Source: Prevotella sp. UBA6994 (GTDB lineage Bacteria; Bacteroidota; Bacteroidia; Bacteroidales; Bacteroidaceae). From it: DNA of 64,000 nt. The first letter of the stretch is position 1; the number at the start of each line of letters is the position of its first letter. Below, piece by piece: positions 8,054-15,792 of this stretch. The position numbers and the translations under genes were made by a program. Location: positions 62,001 to 126,000 of the forward strand of contig DJXW01000019.1 in NCBI GenBank assembly GCA_002449845.1. The letters are read 5' to 3'. The notes under the pieces were generated by a model. That model did no database searches. It had not been told where the DNA came from and saw nothing but the letters and a program-made list of their open reading frames with translations.

Positions 8054-10483
8054 TTAGAATCTTAGCGTCAGACTACTCATACATGTGAAGCCTGACATGG
8101 GGATAAATCCTATCTGGTAATAGCGGTTGTCGTTGGTGTGACCATAGCTCTCGGCAATGGCTGAGTACACCCAACCGCTGGCAGCGTAGCGTCGGCTGAA
8201 GATGTTGTTGAAGTTCATCCCTACCGTTATCTCCTTGATGCCCAGTGCCTTCTTCACCTTCGATGTATAACTGAGGTTGAGGTTTGAGGTGCTGTAGCAA
8301 GGTAATGAGCGGTCAGCATTCTCCGTGTTGTCAAGGTATTGGCGGCTCACGTAGTTGGTGTGCCATACGGCTTGCCAACCTTGGTAATGCAGGTTGATGA
8401 ATCCGTTGATAATCACAGAGGGCGAGAATGCAAGAGTAGAGTTGTCATAATGGAACTCACGCAGCTCGTCTCCGTTGCCGTCGCAATGATATTTGGCTGC
8501 ATCGGTATTGCCTTCCCAGTCGTCCCAGTCTTCTACGAACTCATGAAAATCCTTGATTTTGTTTTTGCTCAATGTGGCATTTCCTTCGATGGTGAGCCAA
8601 CGGGTGATGTTCCAGCCAGCCGTCAACTCTATACCCATGCGGTAAGACTTGTCGATGTTGGTAGTCAACTTTTCACCGATGTCGCTCACGGCTCCGGTCT
8701 GCACGAATTGGTCTTTGTAATTCATGTAATAGAGGTTGGCGCCAACCCTGAAAGCAGAGCTCTCAAACTGGTAACCTGCCTCGAAGTCGAGCAGTTGCTC
8801 TGCCTTGGGAGCGGGATAGTTGCTGTTGTCGGTGAAGTTGTTGCGTTCTGGCTCACGATGGCTCCATGCTACCGAACCATAGACCAGGTGGTTGCCCGAA
8901 CGATAGCTGATACCAGCCTTGGGATTGAAGAAATCGTATTTCTTGTCGATGTTTAGGAATTGCTTGCTGTAAGTGCCATCGTTGTTGTCTTTAAACTTGT
9001 CGTTGTAGCCATCGGTCTTATATCCCACGTGGCGATATTGCACGTCGCCAAACATGCTCAAGTGGCTGTTGATATAATAGGTGGCTTTGAGGAAAGCAGA
9101 ACCGTCCAACTTCTTCGCATCTGAATCGTAATACTGATAGTCGCCGTTGGCAAGCAGGTACTTGCTCAATGCTGCGTTCGATACGTATGTGAGGTAACCG
9201 AAATGGTTGCCTGAGAAATTCTGCAAAGACAATCCGCCGATGATATCCCATGCGTCTTTTTTGTAATTGATGTTCCAAATCAGTCCGTAGGTATCTTGTT
9301 TCAGACCTTTCTTTCGCACGAAGTCGCTTTTCTTCACCGTTGAACCGTCGGGAGCAGTATAGTTGCTCAGTCCAAACTTCTTCAACTTATTGTCGTATCT
9401 GAACTCATTGTAATATCCATAGCCGTGTGTGTAGTGCAGAGATGCGGTGGTTGACCAATAGGGGTTGATGTCCCAGACAGCAGAGAGAATGTTACGGTTC
9501 TGCCAGAAATTGTCAGTGGCTTTGTCCCAATAATTACCATCGCTCATCTTGTATCGGTTGGCAATGTAGTTGCCGTTGGCATCTTTGGCGGGGTTGCCGT
9601 CGTTGTCGTAAGCCATTGTCTCATAGAGGGTGTTGTATTTGCCAAATCCCGCATTGTACAGGTCTTTATAGGTCTTGATGCCTGTCTTTGCCCCGTATGT
9701 ACCATCCATGAGCGACAGGTCGTTGTCGCCTGCGGTAACACCGTTCCATGCCTGTCCCGTTCTCTCGAAATTACCGAAGTGCTTGTAACGAATGGTGAGT
9801 TTGTTGTTTACGAAACTCAATCCTCCGTAATACGAACCCGAGCGACCTTTGGTACCGTGGATGAACCCGTCGGTGTTGGTCTCGTGGTACGCTCCGTCTA
9901 AAATCCAGTGATTGCCAAACAATCCCGTGGAGAAAGCTCCTCCGAGGTTATAGGTGTTGAACGAACCGTATGAGCCAGACAACTCACCCCATGCCTCGTC
10001 GGTTGGTGCTTTAGATGTCAGTGAGAGGGCTCCGCCAAATGCTCCGTCACCGTTGGTAGATGTTCCCACGCCACGTTGAATCTGTACGCTACCCAACAAT
10101 GAGCCATAACTGTTCATGTTTGCCCAGAACACACATTGGTCTTCGGGCGAGTTGAGAGGCACACCGTCTAACGTGACGTTGATGCGTGAGTCGCCGGCAC
10201 CACGAATACGCATATACGTGGTACCCGTTCCTAATCCGTTCTCACTCCATGCCAAGATGCCTGGAGTCTGTGAGAAGAGGAATGGCAGTTCCTTACCCGT
10301 CTTTGAGAATGCGTCTAATTCCTTTTTCTTGATGTTGGCAATGGCAAACGGCGCGTCTTTCTGCGCACGCACACCCTTTACCACCACCTCCTGCAATTGT
10401 TCCAATCGCAGGGAGTCAACTTCTTGAGCCGTGGCAATTGTGGATAATCCCACTGCGATACAAGTTAAAAATGTTTTTTTCAT
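8054..10483 (-). CDS. TonB-dependent outer-membrane receptor, probable thiamine uptake
   Basis: 809 aa. Signal peptide MKKTFLTCIAVGLSTIATAQ, TonB-box-like LQEVVVKG near residues 30-37, then the plug domain (about 40-165, GTTYMRIRGAGDSRINVTLDG). A beta-barrel rich in aromatic, alternating strands follows, ending in phenylalanine (SSLTLRF). There is no N-terminal carboxypeptidase-like domain, so this is a classic vitamin/metal-type receptor rather than a SusC. A TPP riboswitch precedes it and pnuT follows after 11 nt. Together these point to import of thiamine or a derivative: the receptor crosses the outer membrane, PnuT the inner membrane. The substrate is inferred from regulation and known Bacteroidetes arrangements, not from the receptor sequence itself. 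Confidence 0.9.
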   Translation of the reverse strand: MKKTFLTCIAVGLSTIATAQEVDSLRLEQLQEVVVKGVRAQKDAPFAIANIKKKELDAFSKTGKELPFLFSQTPGILAWSENGLGTGTTYMRIRGAGDSRINVTLDGVPLNSPEDQCVFWANMNSYGSLLGSVQIQRGVGTSTNGDGAFGGALSLTSKAPTDEAWGELSGSYGSFNTYNLGGAFSTGLFGNHWILDGAYHETNTDGFIHGTKGRSGSYYGGLSFVNNKLTIRYKHFGNFERTGQAWNGVTAGDNDLSLMDGTYGAKTGIKTYKDLYNAGFGKYNTLYETMAYDNDGNPAKDANGNYIANRYKMSDGNYWDKATDNFWQNRNILSAVWDINPYWSTTASLHYTHGYGYYNEFRYDNKLKKFGLSNYTAPDGSTVKKSDFVRKKGLKQDTYGLIWNINYKKDAWDIIGGLSLQNFSGNHFGYLTYVSNAALSKYLLANGDYQYYDSDAKKLDGSAFLKATYYINSHLSMFGDVQYRHVGYKTDGYNDKFKDNNDGTYSKQFLNIDKKYDFFNPKAGISYRSGNHLVYGSVAWSHREPERNNFTDNSNYPAPKAEQLLDFEAGYQFESSAFRVGANLYYMNYKDQFVQTGAVSDIGEKLTTNIDKSYRMGIELTAGWNITRWLTIEGNATLSKNKIKDFHEFVEDWDDWEGNTDAAKYHCDGNGDELREFHYDNSTLAFSPSVIINGFINLHYQGWQAVWHTNYVSRQYLDNTENADRSLPCYSTSNLNLSYTSKVKKALGIKEITVGMNFNNIFSRRYAASGWVYSAIAESYGHTNDNRYYQIGFIPMSGFTCMSSLTLRF

Positions 10484-10502
10484 GAAACCTTATTTTATAA
10501 GA

Positions 10503-10522
10503 TTCGCAAGATGGCTTGCGAA
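10503..10522 (-). promoter_or_regulatory. Hairpin between TPP riboswitch and receptor start
   Basis: TTCGCAAG (10503-10510) and CTTGCGAA (10515-10522) form a perfect 8-bp stem with a 4-nt loop, about 20 nt upstream of the receptor start codon. The position fits the expression platform of the riboswitch. No clean T-run follows, so control of translation or an RNA switch is as likely as termination. Confidence 0.5.
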
Positions 10523-10554
10523 AACTAATGATACAATAAGGGGGAGAGAAAGAA

Positions 10555-10632
10555 TAAATTCCTACGCAGGCATTACCCTGTTCAGGTTTGAGGGTCTAAT
10601 CTCAGCCCGCCAACAAGCGAGCACCCCTTAAC
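10555..10632 (-). promoter_or_regulatory. TPP (THI-box) riboswitch
   Basis: On the minus strand the conserved THI-box blocks appear in order: AGGGGTGCTCGC, GGCGGGCTGAGATTAGACCC, ACCTGAACAGGGTAATGCC and TGCGTAGGAA. These are the thiamin-pyrophosphate-binding core (CUGAGA and ACCUGA...GGGUAAUGCCUGCGUAGG). It lies in the leader of the TonB receptor / pnuT operon, so high TPP should lower uptake. A -7-like box TAACTTTG (10661-10654) lies directly upstream. Confidence 0.95.
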
Positions 10633-10653
10633 TTACCGTTTGTAAGTCGGGTG

Positions 10654-10661
10654 CAAAGTTA
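10654..10661 (-). promoter_or_regulatory. -7 box of the thiamine-uptake operon
   Basis: TAACTTTG on the minus strand matches TAnnTTTG and sits immediately upstream of the riboswitch. No clear TTTG is seen at the expected distance upstream, so only the -7 element is proposed. Confidence 0.45.
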
Positions 10662-11323
10662 CTACCTTTTTTTGAAATGTACAAGAAATCTTAAAAAAAC
10701 ATGTATATATTACCTGAAGGAATGTTGGGAAAGAGGGGATTTCTTGTTGTCATGATGACGAATGCCTTTCTTCTGTTTTGTCTTGAAATTTCTGAATTTA
10801 GGTGCCAAAATACGGGCATTTTTTCAATCGAGTTAGAACTCAGTAGGAAAAATGCTCATTTTTCAGAGTTTTCACATGTCGTTAAGAATCAACGACTTAC
10901 GGTTTTGTGGTGCGCATTGGTGTTTCAAAAAGAGTACTTTTTTATCGCAAAAAGCATGATTTTGGGCATTCATAACATATATAGTTAGCACCCGTAACAT
11001 ATATAGTTACGGTCATAACGATACATGTTGGCGTGAAAAACACCATATTTTGACCCTCTCAACTCATTTTTTGGCTCTCCCATTTCTGGAAGGCACAAAA
11101 ATTCAAACAACTTTTTGTCATGGATATTTACTGCTTCTATCTTCTCCCAATCCTTCTTTGTTGGCAAATTAGTCAACAGCCCATACCGTTAAATACTGCG
11201 TTATGATTTTTTAACAAAAAAGTTAGGTTTTCATTCAAGCATGATTTTTTAACTTCATACATCTTTTCTTTCATTTCATCCATGATTTTTGCGATTTTCA
11301 TGTTTTTGGGGCAGAAAGAGAAA
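10662..11323. other. Gene-poor intergenic stretch with repeats
   Basis: Roughly 660 bp without a convincing gene. A 63-codon minus-strand reading frame (10985-11176) has no ribosome-binding context and no recognised family. The stretch holds a pair of TAACATATATAGTTA repeats (10973 and 10995) and several copies of the word catgattttt. It could be a remnant of lost genes or a regulatory RNA locus; nothing more can be supported. Confidence 0.4.
10973..11012. repeat. Two palindromic 15-mers spaced 22 nt
   Basis: TAACATATATAGTTA occurs at 10973-10987 and again at 10995-11009. The second copy extends to a CCGTAAC/GTTACGG inverted repeat (10992-10998 and 11006-11012). The 22-nt spacing puts both on one helix face, as for a dimeric regulator, but no regulated gene is obvious. 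Confidence 0.6.
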
Positions 11324-11356
11324 TTTGCGGGATTCGGGTTTTATTTTATAAATTTG
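11324..11356 (+). promoter_or_regulatory. Promoter of the secreted-protein cluster
   Basis: TTTG (11324-11327), 21 nt, then TAAATTTG (11349-11356). This gives a leader of roughly 70 nt before the ATG at 11433. Confidence 0.55.
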
Positions 11357-11432
11357 CGGTCATCAATATATGATATTTATCTAAAGAGAATGTATTTTTA
11401 TTCTTAACTAATAATTCTAAAACCAAACAATT

Positions 11433-12359
11433 ATGAAGAAAATGACCTTAATCTTGGCGAGCCTCATGATGGCAGCCTTGAGTGCAAATGCACAAATCAG
11501 TAAAGTACTCCTTCAACACCAAGGAAATGTGACGATGTTTGAACCAGAAGACATTCAAAAAGCAATTGATGCTGCTCAAAATGGAGATTCTATTTTTCTT
11601 AATAAAGGAACCTTTCCTGGATTTACTATAACCAAACAGATTTCTGTGATTGGAGCAGGCGAATCCAATACGAGAGTTTCATCACAAATAATTATAGATA
11701 TTCCTAACAAACCGACATTGTCAGCTCGTATGTTAGATGGTATCGGTCGTAGTAGTGGTGGTGGAACCGTAATTGTAAATAAAGCTGTAAATAATCTAAT
11801 AATCAGAAAGTGTTCTTTATATAGATTTGAATTCAACGATTTTGTTGATGATGTCTCTATAGATAGATGCACTGTATCCCGTATCATGTTGTCAGAAAAA
11901 GTAATCGGACTTACTATTAACAACTCTATATTGGAATTTATCTACGGTACTGCGAATAAGGATACTTCTGTAAAGTGTATAAATTGTCATTTAACCACTG
12001 CACCTCCCACTCAATCTTCTTCATCTACGGTAGTAACATTTGTTAATTGTATTGTATATAATGCTGCCACTTACCATTATTCTAATAAATGTCAATACTT
12101 AAATTGTTCTGTTCACAGTATGTTATGGGGTATATATAATGATGAGTGTAATGTCGATTATAGCAAGATCAAAGATTATACTGCTAATGAATTGGATTTC
12201 TATAAATATTATGGTACTGATGGTACAATAATAGGAATAGAAGGAGGACAATCCCCCTATACTTTGGTCACTACAGCCCCTAAAGTAACAGAAAAAGACA
12301 TTAAAGTCTCTACTGACATGAAGAAATTAAACGTGAACATCAAGGTTACTCCTAATTAA
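11433..12359 (+). CDS. Secreted beta-helix-like protein of unknown function
   Basis: 308 aa. Signal peptide MKKMTLILASLMMAALSANA, cut before QISK. Residues about 35-75 (IQKAIDAAQNGDSIFLNKGTF) resemble the opening of pectate-lyase-like right-handed beta-helix proteins, where AI..A..GD.I.L.-G.F is common. The following short, regularly spaced hydrophobic strands (NNLIIRKCSLYRFEF, DVSIDRCTVSRIML, GLTINNSILEF) fit stacked coils. No catalytic residues of known lyases or hydrolases could be assigned, and it is shorter than most enzymes of that fold. There is no T9SS tail. It is first in a same-strand cluster; the next gene follows after 12 nt. The DNA is visibly more A+T-rich than the flanking enzyme genes, suggesting acquisition. 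The function is unknown. Confidence 0.75.
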   Translation: MKKMTLILASLMMAALSANAQISKVLLQHQGNVTMFEPEDIQKAIDAAQNGDSIFLNKGTFPGFTITKQISVIGAGESNTRVSSQIIIDIPNKPTLSARMLDGIGRSSGGGTVIVNKAVNNLIIRKCSLYRFEFNDFVDDVSIDRCTVSRIMLSEKVIGLTINNSILEFIYGTANKDTSVKCINCHLTTAPPTQSSSSTVVTFVNCIVYNAATYHYSNKCQYLNCSVHSMLWGIYNDECNVDYSKIKDYTANELDFYKYYGTDGTIIGIEGGQSPYTLVTTAPKVTEKDIKVSTDMKKLNVNIKVTPN

Positions 12360-12371
12360 AAATCTATTATT

Positions 12372-13451
12372 ATGTACAAAAGAGTTTTAAATCTCATAAT
12401 GCTCATTTGTATGGCATTATTTGCGCAAGCGCAAAACGAAGTAGGTACCATTACCGAATATCAATATTGGATTGATGACAATTCTGACCAAAAGGTATCG
12501 AAATTCACTTCAAGCAATAATTTTTCTTTAAACCTGAATATCACCAATCTGGATTGTGGCTTGCACTATTTTAATTTCCGTGCACGTAACAGTCTTGGTG
12601 AATGGGGTGAGTTGACAAGACTGATGTTCTACAAGTCGGAAGTGAATGCTCCCGAGGAAGATGCTACGATTACAGAATATGAGTATTGGCTTGATGACAA
12701 CTATGCCCAGCACAAGACCGTCGCTGCCACGAATAACAACTTCGTTGCTTCCATCCCTATCAATAGATTGGGAGAAGGTGTACATTATTTCAATTTCCGT
12801 GCCAAGAATTCCTATGGGCTATGGAGCGAATTGTTGAGAGTGATGTTCATGGCTCCAGCACCATCGGGTGATGATGGAGAAGAGTTGCTGATAGTATCCA
12901 CTAATGATGGATATGTGACGTATTGTTCCGAAAATGGACTTGACCTGAGCAACTTTGAGGCATATATCATTTCTCAATATGATGGTGATATTGTATATCT
13001 CTCGCGCATACAAAATGCACCTGCCAATACGGGTTTGATTATCAGGGCTGAAGCAGGTAGCTATGACATTCCTATCACTGCTGATCGTGGTTATGTGACA
13101 AACATGCTAAAAGGTGTGAACACGGAAACTACCATTGAACCCACCGAAGGTTCCTTGACAAACTTCTTGTTGGCAAAAGGCAGTAATGGTGTAGGATTCT
13201 ATCGTGTAAAAGAGGCTGGTAAGTTAGCTGCACATAAAGCTTATCTTCAATTGCCCACATCCTTGTTGGAAAATGGCGCAAAGTATTTCCAATTGCGATT
13301 TGACGATGGCACGACTGGCATGAGTGGCGTTATGGTTTCAGATGATGAAGAAACAAAGCCTTATTATGACTTGCAGGGTCGTCGATTTGATAACAAGCCT
13401 TTAATGCGTGGTATTTATGTACGTAATGGTAAGAAGGTAGTAGTTAAATAA
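12372..13451 (+). CDS. Secreted protein with duplicated domain and T9SS-like C-terminus
   Basis: 359 aa. Signal peptide MYKRVLNLIMLICMALFAQAQ. Two tandem repeats of about 65 residues follow: ITEYQYWIDDN ... LHYFNFRARNSLGEWGEL and ITEYEYWLDDN ... VHYFNFRAKNSYGLWSEL. A middle region (about 175-310) is without recognised motifs. The C-terminus, YYDLQGRRFDNKPLMRGIYVRNGKKVVVK, has the pattern of the short sorting tails (YDLQGRR...GIYI.NGKK..) common on Prevotella secreted proteins and attributed to T9SS-type export. The paired repeats suggest a structural or binding role. A small acidic peptide gene lies 24 nt downstream and probably shares the transcript. Confidence 0.8.
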   Translation: MYKRVLNLIMLICMALFAQAQNEVGTITEYQYWIDDNSDQKVSKFTSSNNFSLNLNITNLDCGLHYFNFRARNSLGEWGELTRLMFYKSEVNAPEEDATITEYEYWLDDNYAQHKTVAATNNNFVASIPINRLGEGVHYFNFRAKNSYGLWSELLRVMFMAPAPSGDDGEELLIVSTNDGYVTYCSENGLDLSNFEAYIISQYDGDIVYLSRIQNAPANTGLIIRAEAGSYDIPITADRGYVTNMLKGVNTETTIEPTEGSLTNFLLAKGSNGVGFYRVKEAGKLAAHKAYLQLPTSLLENGAKYFQLRFDDGTTGMSGVMVSDDEETKPYYDLQGRRFDNKPLMRGIYVRNGKKVVVK

Positions 13452-13475
13452 TAAACATTTAAACAAACCCTTATC

Positions 13476-13667
13476 ATGGAAAAAAGGAAATATGACTATC
13501 CACAAGTTGTGGTGATTGATATGGAAAGTAATGAACTAATGAAAGATTTCATTAATTTTTCATTAGACGAAGTGATACCAGGTCCACCTGTAAACCCTAA
13601 TCCCGATGATGGTGTAGGTACAGATGACGCACTCGTTAAAGGCTATAGTGTGTGGGATGAGGAATAA
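13476..13667 (+). CDS. Small acidic peptide ending in VWDEE
   Basis: 63 aa, no signal peptide or membrane segment. The N-terminus MEKRKYDYPQVVVIDMESN has a basic patch and a Y.P.V.VI motif. The middle is proline/aspartate/glycine-rich (PGPPVNPNPDDG), and it ends KGYSVWDEE. I recall similar short Prevotella/Bacteroides ORFs (K.Y.KP...V, then a disordered acidic tail ending around W-D/E) beside secreted proteins, but none with a proven job. The layout of conserved leader plus variable tail resembles peptide precursors, yet no modification enzyme is nearby. It follows the duplicated-domain secreted protein by 24 nt and is followed by a strong hairpin, so it closes the transcript. Confidence 0.65.
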   Translation: MEKRKYDYPQVVVIDMESNELMKDFINFSLDEVIPGPPVNPNPDDGVGTDDALVKGYSVWDEE

Positions 13668-13689
13668 TTGAAAGTGATTTGTATAATCT

Positions 13690-13720
13690 GGAATTGGCAT
13701 TTAAATAGAATGCCAATTCC
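13690..13720 (+). terminator. Hairpin terminator after the small peptide gene
   Basis: A perfect 12-bp stem, GGAATTGGCATT (13690-13701) and AATGCCAATTCC (13709-13720), with a 7-nt loop. It is followed by TTAATAAAAAG, so the T-tract is weak; it may act as partial terminator or 3' stabiliser. Confidence 0.6.
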
Positions 13721-13735
13721 TTAATAAAAAGAAAT

Positions 13736-14677
13736 ATGAATATGAAAAAGAAATTATTATTAGGACTTCCATGTGTGATAATTGTATTATTGGTATGTGG
13801 CTGTGGTACTAAAAAGTGGGGAATAACGTCTGCTGGTGAAAACTTATCTGCATTGACAAAAGTCACCGATAGCGAAGAAGATTGTTTTACTCCATTTGGT
13901 GGAGATAATGGAAAAGATTTGTTTTTTTCTGTAAGTGAAGGGAGTTTTTACAGCAATATATATAAAAAGGATAATCCCTTTTCTGGGTCAATGAATCAAA
14001 AAACAAGTGGAAAGAATGAAAATACTTCACCCACTTATTGTGATTCTATAGATAAGATTGCTTTTAGTGGGAAGTTAGAAGGCGCTGGTTTAAAAGATAT
14101 TTATATGATGAATAATACCCAAGGTAAAGCACTTTCTCAAGTAACAAATACCCCTGATGCAGATGAAGATTATCCTTGTTTTAGTCCAGATGGGAAATTT
14201 CTCGTTTATGAAAAAAGACCAGAAAACTTAAGGGAAACTGGTAGTGAGATATGGCTGAGAAATATAGAGTCTGGAGAAAACATTATGCTTGGAAAAGGAA
14301 GAATGCCCTCTTTCTCACCAGATGGTAAAAGTATAGTTTTCGTGAAATATACAGCAGATGCTTCATATACTTGTCTATGGATAATGGGAATAGATGGAGA
14401 TAACCAGATACAAGTAACAGACGCAAAGTTTGGCAAGGTCGGCCATCCTCGTATTAGTCCTGATGGAAAAAGGATTGTTTTCGATTGTATCAAAAAGAAA
14501 CAAAAGAAAGATTACGATTTGTATATAATTGATAAAGATGGAAATAATCTAACCCAACTCACAATTAATAAATCGTATGACGGACAACCATATTGGACGA
14601 AAGATGGAAATATTTATTTCACATCAGATCGTGGAGGAAAAATTGGCCATTATCAAATATGGAGATTTAAACCTTAG
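13736..14677 (+). CDS. PD40/TolB-like beta-propeller lipoprotein
   Basis: 313 aa (an in-frame ATG at 13742 is an alternative start). The signal peptide ends in a lipobox at LLVCGCG, so it is probably an envelope lipoprotein. At least four WD40-like PD40 repeats are visible: YPCFSPDGKFLVYEK, MPSFSPDGKSIVFVK, HPRISPDGKRIVFDC and QPYWTKDGNIYFTSDRGG. Such propellers serve as binding platforms, as in TolB and OmpA-linked T9SS accessory proteins, and carry no catalytic residues. It sits between the small peptide gene and another lipoprotein gene (13 nt downstream). The DNA is A+T-rich. The partner is unknown. Confidence 0.8.
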   Translation: MNMKKKLLLGLPCVIIVLLVCGCGTKKWGITSAGENLSALTKVTDSEEDCFTPFGGDNGKDLFFSVSEGSFYSNIYKKDNPFSGSMNQKTSGKNENTSPTYCDSIDKIAFSGKLEGAGLKDIYMMNNTQGKALSQVTNTPDADEDYPCFSPDGKFLVYEKRPENLRETGSEIWLRNIESGENIMLGKGRMPSFSPDGKSIVFVKYTADASYTCLWIMGIDGDNQIQVTDAKFGKVGHPRISPDGKRIVFDCIKKKQKKDYDLYIIDKDGNNLTQLTINKSYDGQPYWTKDGNIYFTSDRGGKIGHYQIWRFKP

Positions 14678-14690
14678 TAGAAGGTAGATA

Positions 14691-15710
14691 ATGAAGAACT
14701 GTTACTTTTTAGTTTTAATTGCATTTTCGTTATTTTCTTGTAATATTGGCAAAACTAATCAAGAGAATGATAAGATGACAATGACAAATAAGGAATGGAA
14801 TCCGCAGTCAGAGAGCAGCAAGATGTTGATGGAAATCTATGGTCTGCCTGCGGATTCCGTTAAGCTATTGGAGGAGGCTGCGAAGACACGGTATAGCTAT
14901 TCCATCTATGACATGATAGACGATGAGGGAAATTTGGTATGGAAATATTCCGAAGATGACCCTTTCAAAACGGGAAATCTTAATTGTAGGGGTATCATGT
15001 TGACTGATACCATGATGTATCGTTTGGTAAATGATATGGTTCGCTTGCGTGATTATTATGAGGGGGATATGAAGGCGATGTATGACTGGCTGTGGCACGA
15101 GGAAATGATGAAGGAAATAGATACTTACTTAAAGACAACATATCCAAAGAAAAAGAAATTTGATTTTGGCGATTATGAGCAGGTCATCTATGCGATGATC
15201 AATTATGTGTCTCCTTTGGCGGATGGTTATGATTATATGATGGGGGAAAATGCAGAAGTGTGTTATCATGCAAAATGCTTATTGCTTATCGAGGAATACA
15301 AGGAGGCAGTAAGACATTGTACTCATTCTCCAGAAGTAGCAAAGGCATACATGGAGGACTATCGCTTGTGGATGGATGTCACTGAAGAACTGGTTAAACC
15401 AGACACTTCGGAGGGGCTTGGTACTTCATGGTATATGGCTTCATATATTAGCAGGGGGCAAATGGTTGATTTTAGATTGGAGTTTCTAAGAGATGAGACG
15501 TCGAAACTTTGGGAGGAGTCTGTATCTGATGATGATAATTTGATAATGGGGCAGTTTAAGTTTGACAATAAACATTCTGCTTTGTCAAAATGGTACAATA
15601 TGCGAAATGCAGTGAAAGGAATGAAAGACTGCGTGTGGTATTCTAATACGACGAACAGTATTGTGAAAGAGTATATGCGAAAAGAGAGTGAATTGATGCC
15701 AATGGTTTAA
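14691..15710 (+). CDS. Lipoprotein of unknown function
   Basis: 339 aa. The signal peptide MKNCYFLVLIAFSLFSCNIG has a lipobox (LFSC). The rest is soluble, largely helical and rich in acidic and aromatic residues (YEGDMKAMYDWLWHEEMMKE, WYMASYISRG). I do not recognise a family or any catalytic motif. It begins 13 nt after the PD40 lipoprotein and is followed by the TPR sensor kinase after 82 nt. By position it may belong to the same envelope system, which is an inference from context only. Confidence 0.7.
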   Translation: MKNCYFLVLIAFSLFSCNIGKTNQENDKMTMTNKEWNPQSESSKMLMEIYGLPADSVKLLEEAAKTRYSYSIYDMIDDEGNLVWKYSEDDPFKTGNLNCRGIMLTDTMMYRLVNDMVRLRDYYEGDMKAMYDWLWHEEMMKEIDTYLKTTYPKKKKFDFGDYEQVIYAMINYVSPLADGYDYMMGENAEVCYHAKCLLLIEEYKEAVRHCTHSPEVAKAYMEDYRLWMDVTEELVKPDTSEGLGTSWYMASYISRGQMVDFRLEFLRDETSKLWEESVSDDDNLIMGQFKFDNKHSALSKWYNMRNAVKGMKDCVWYSNTTNSIVKEYMRKESELMPMV

Positions 15711-15792
15711 CCTCTGATGTGATATTATTTTCATGACAATTAATAAAAAATTCAAATTTTTTCGTAAATTTGCAAATCGCAAATAAATACTT

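Noticed and set aside
10985..11176. 63-codon ORF on the minus strand in the gene-poor gap
   Set aside because: No signal peptide, no recognised family, no convincing promoter or ribosome-binding context, and its 3' end overlaps the palindromic repeats; chance open frame is as likely.
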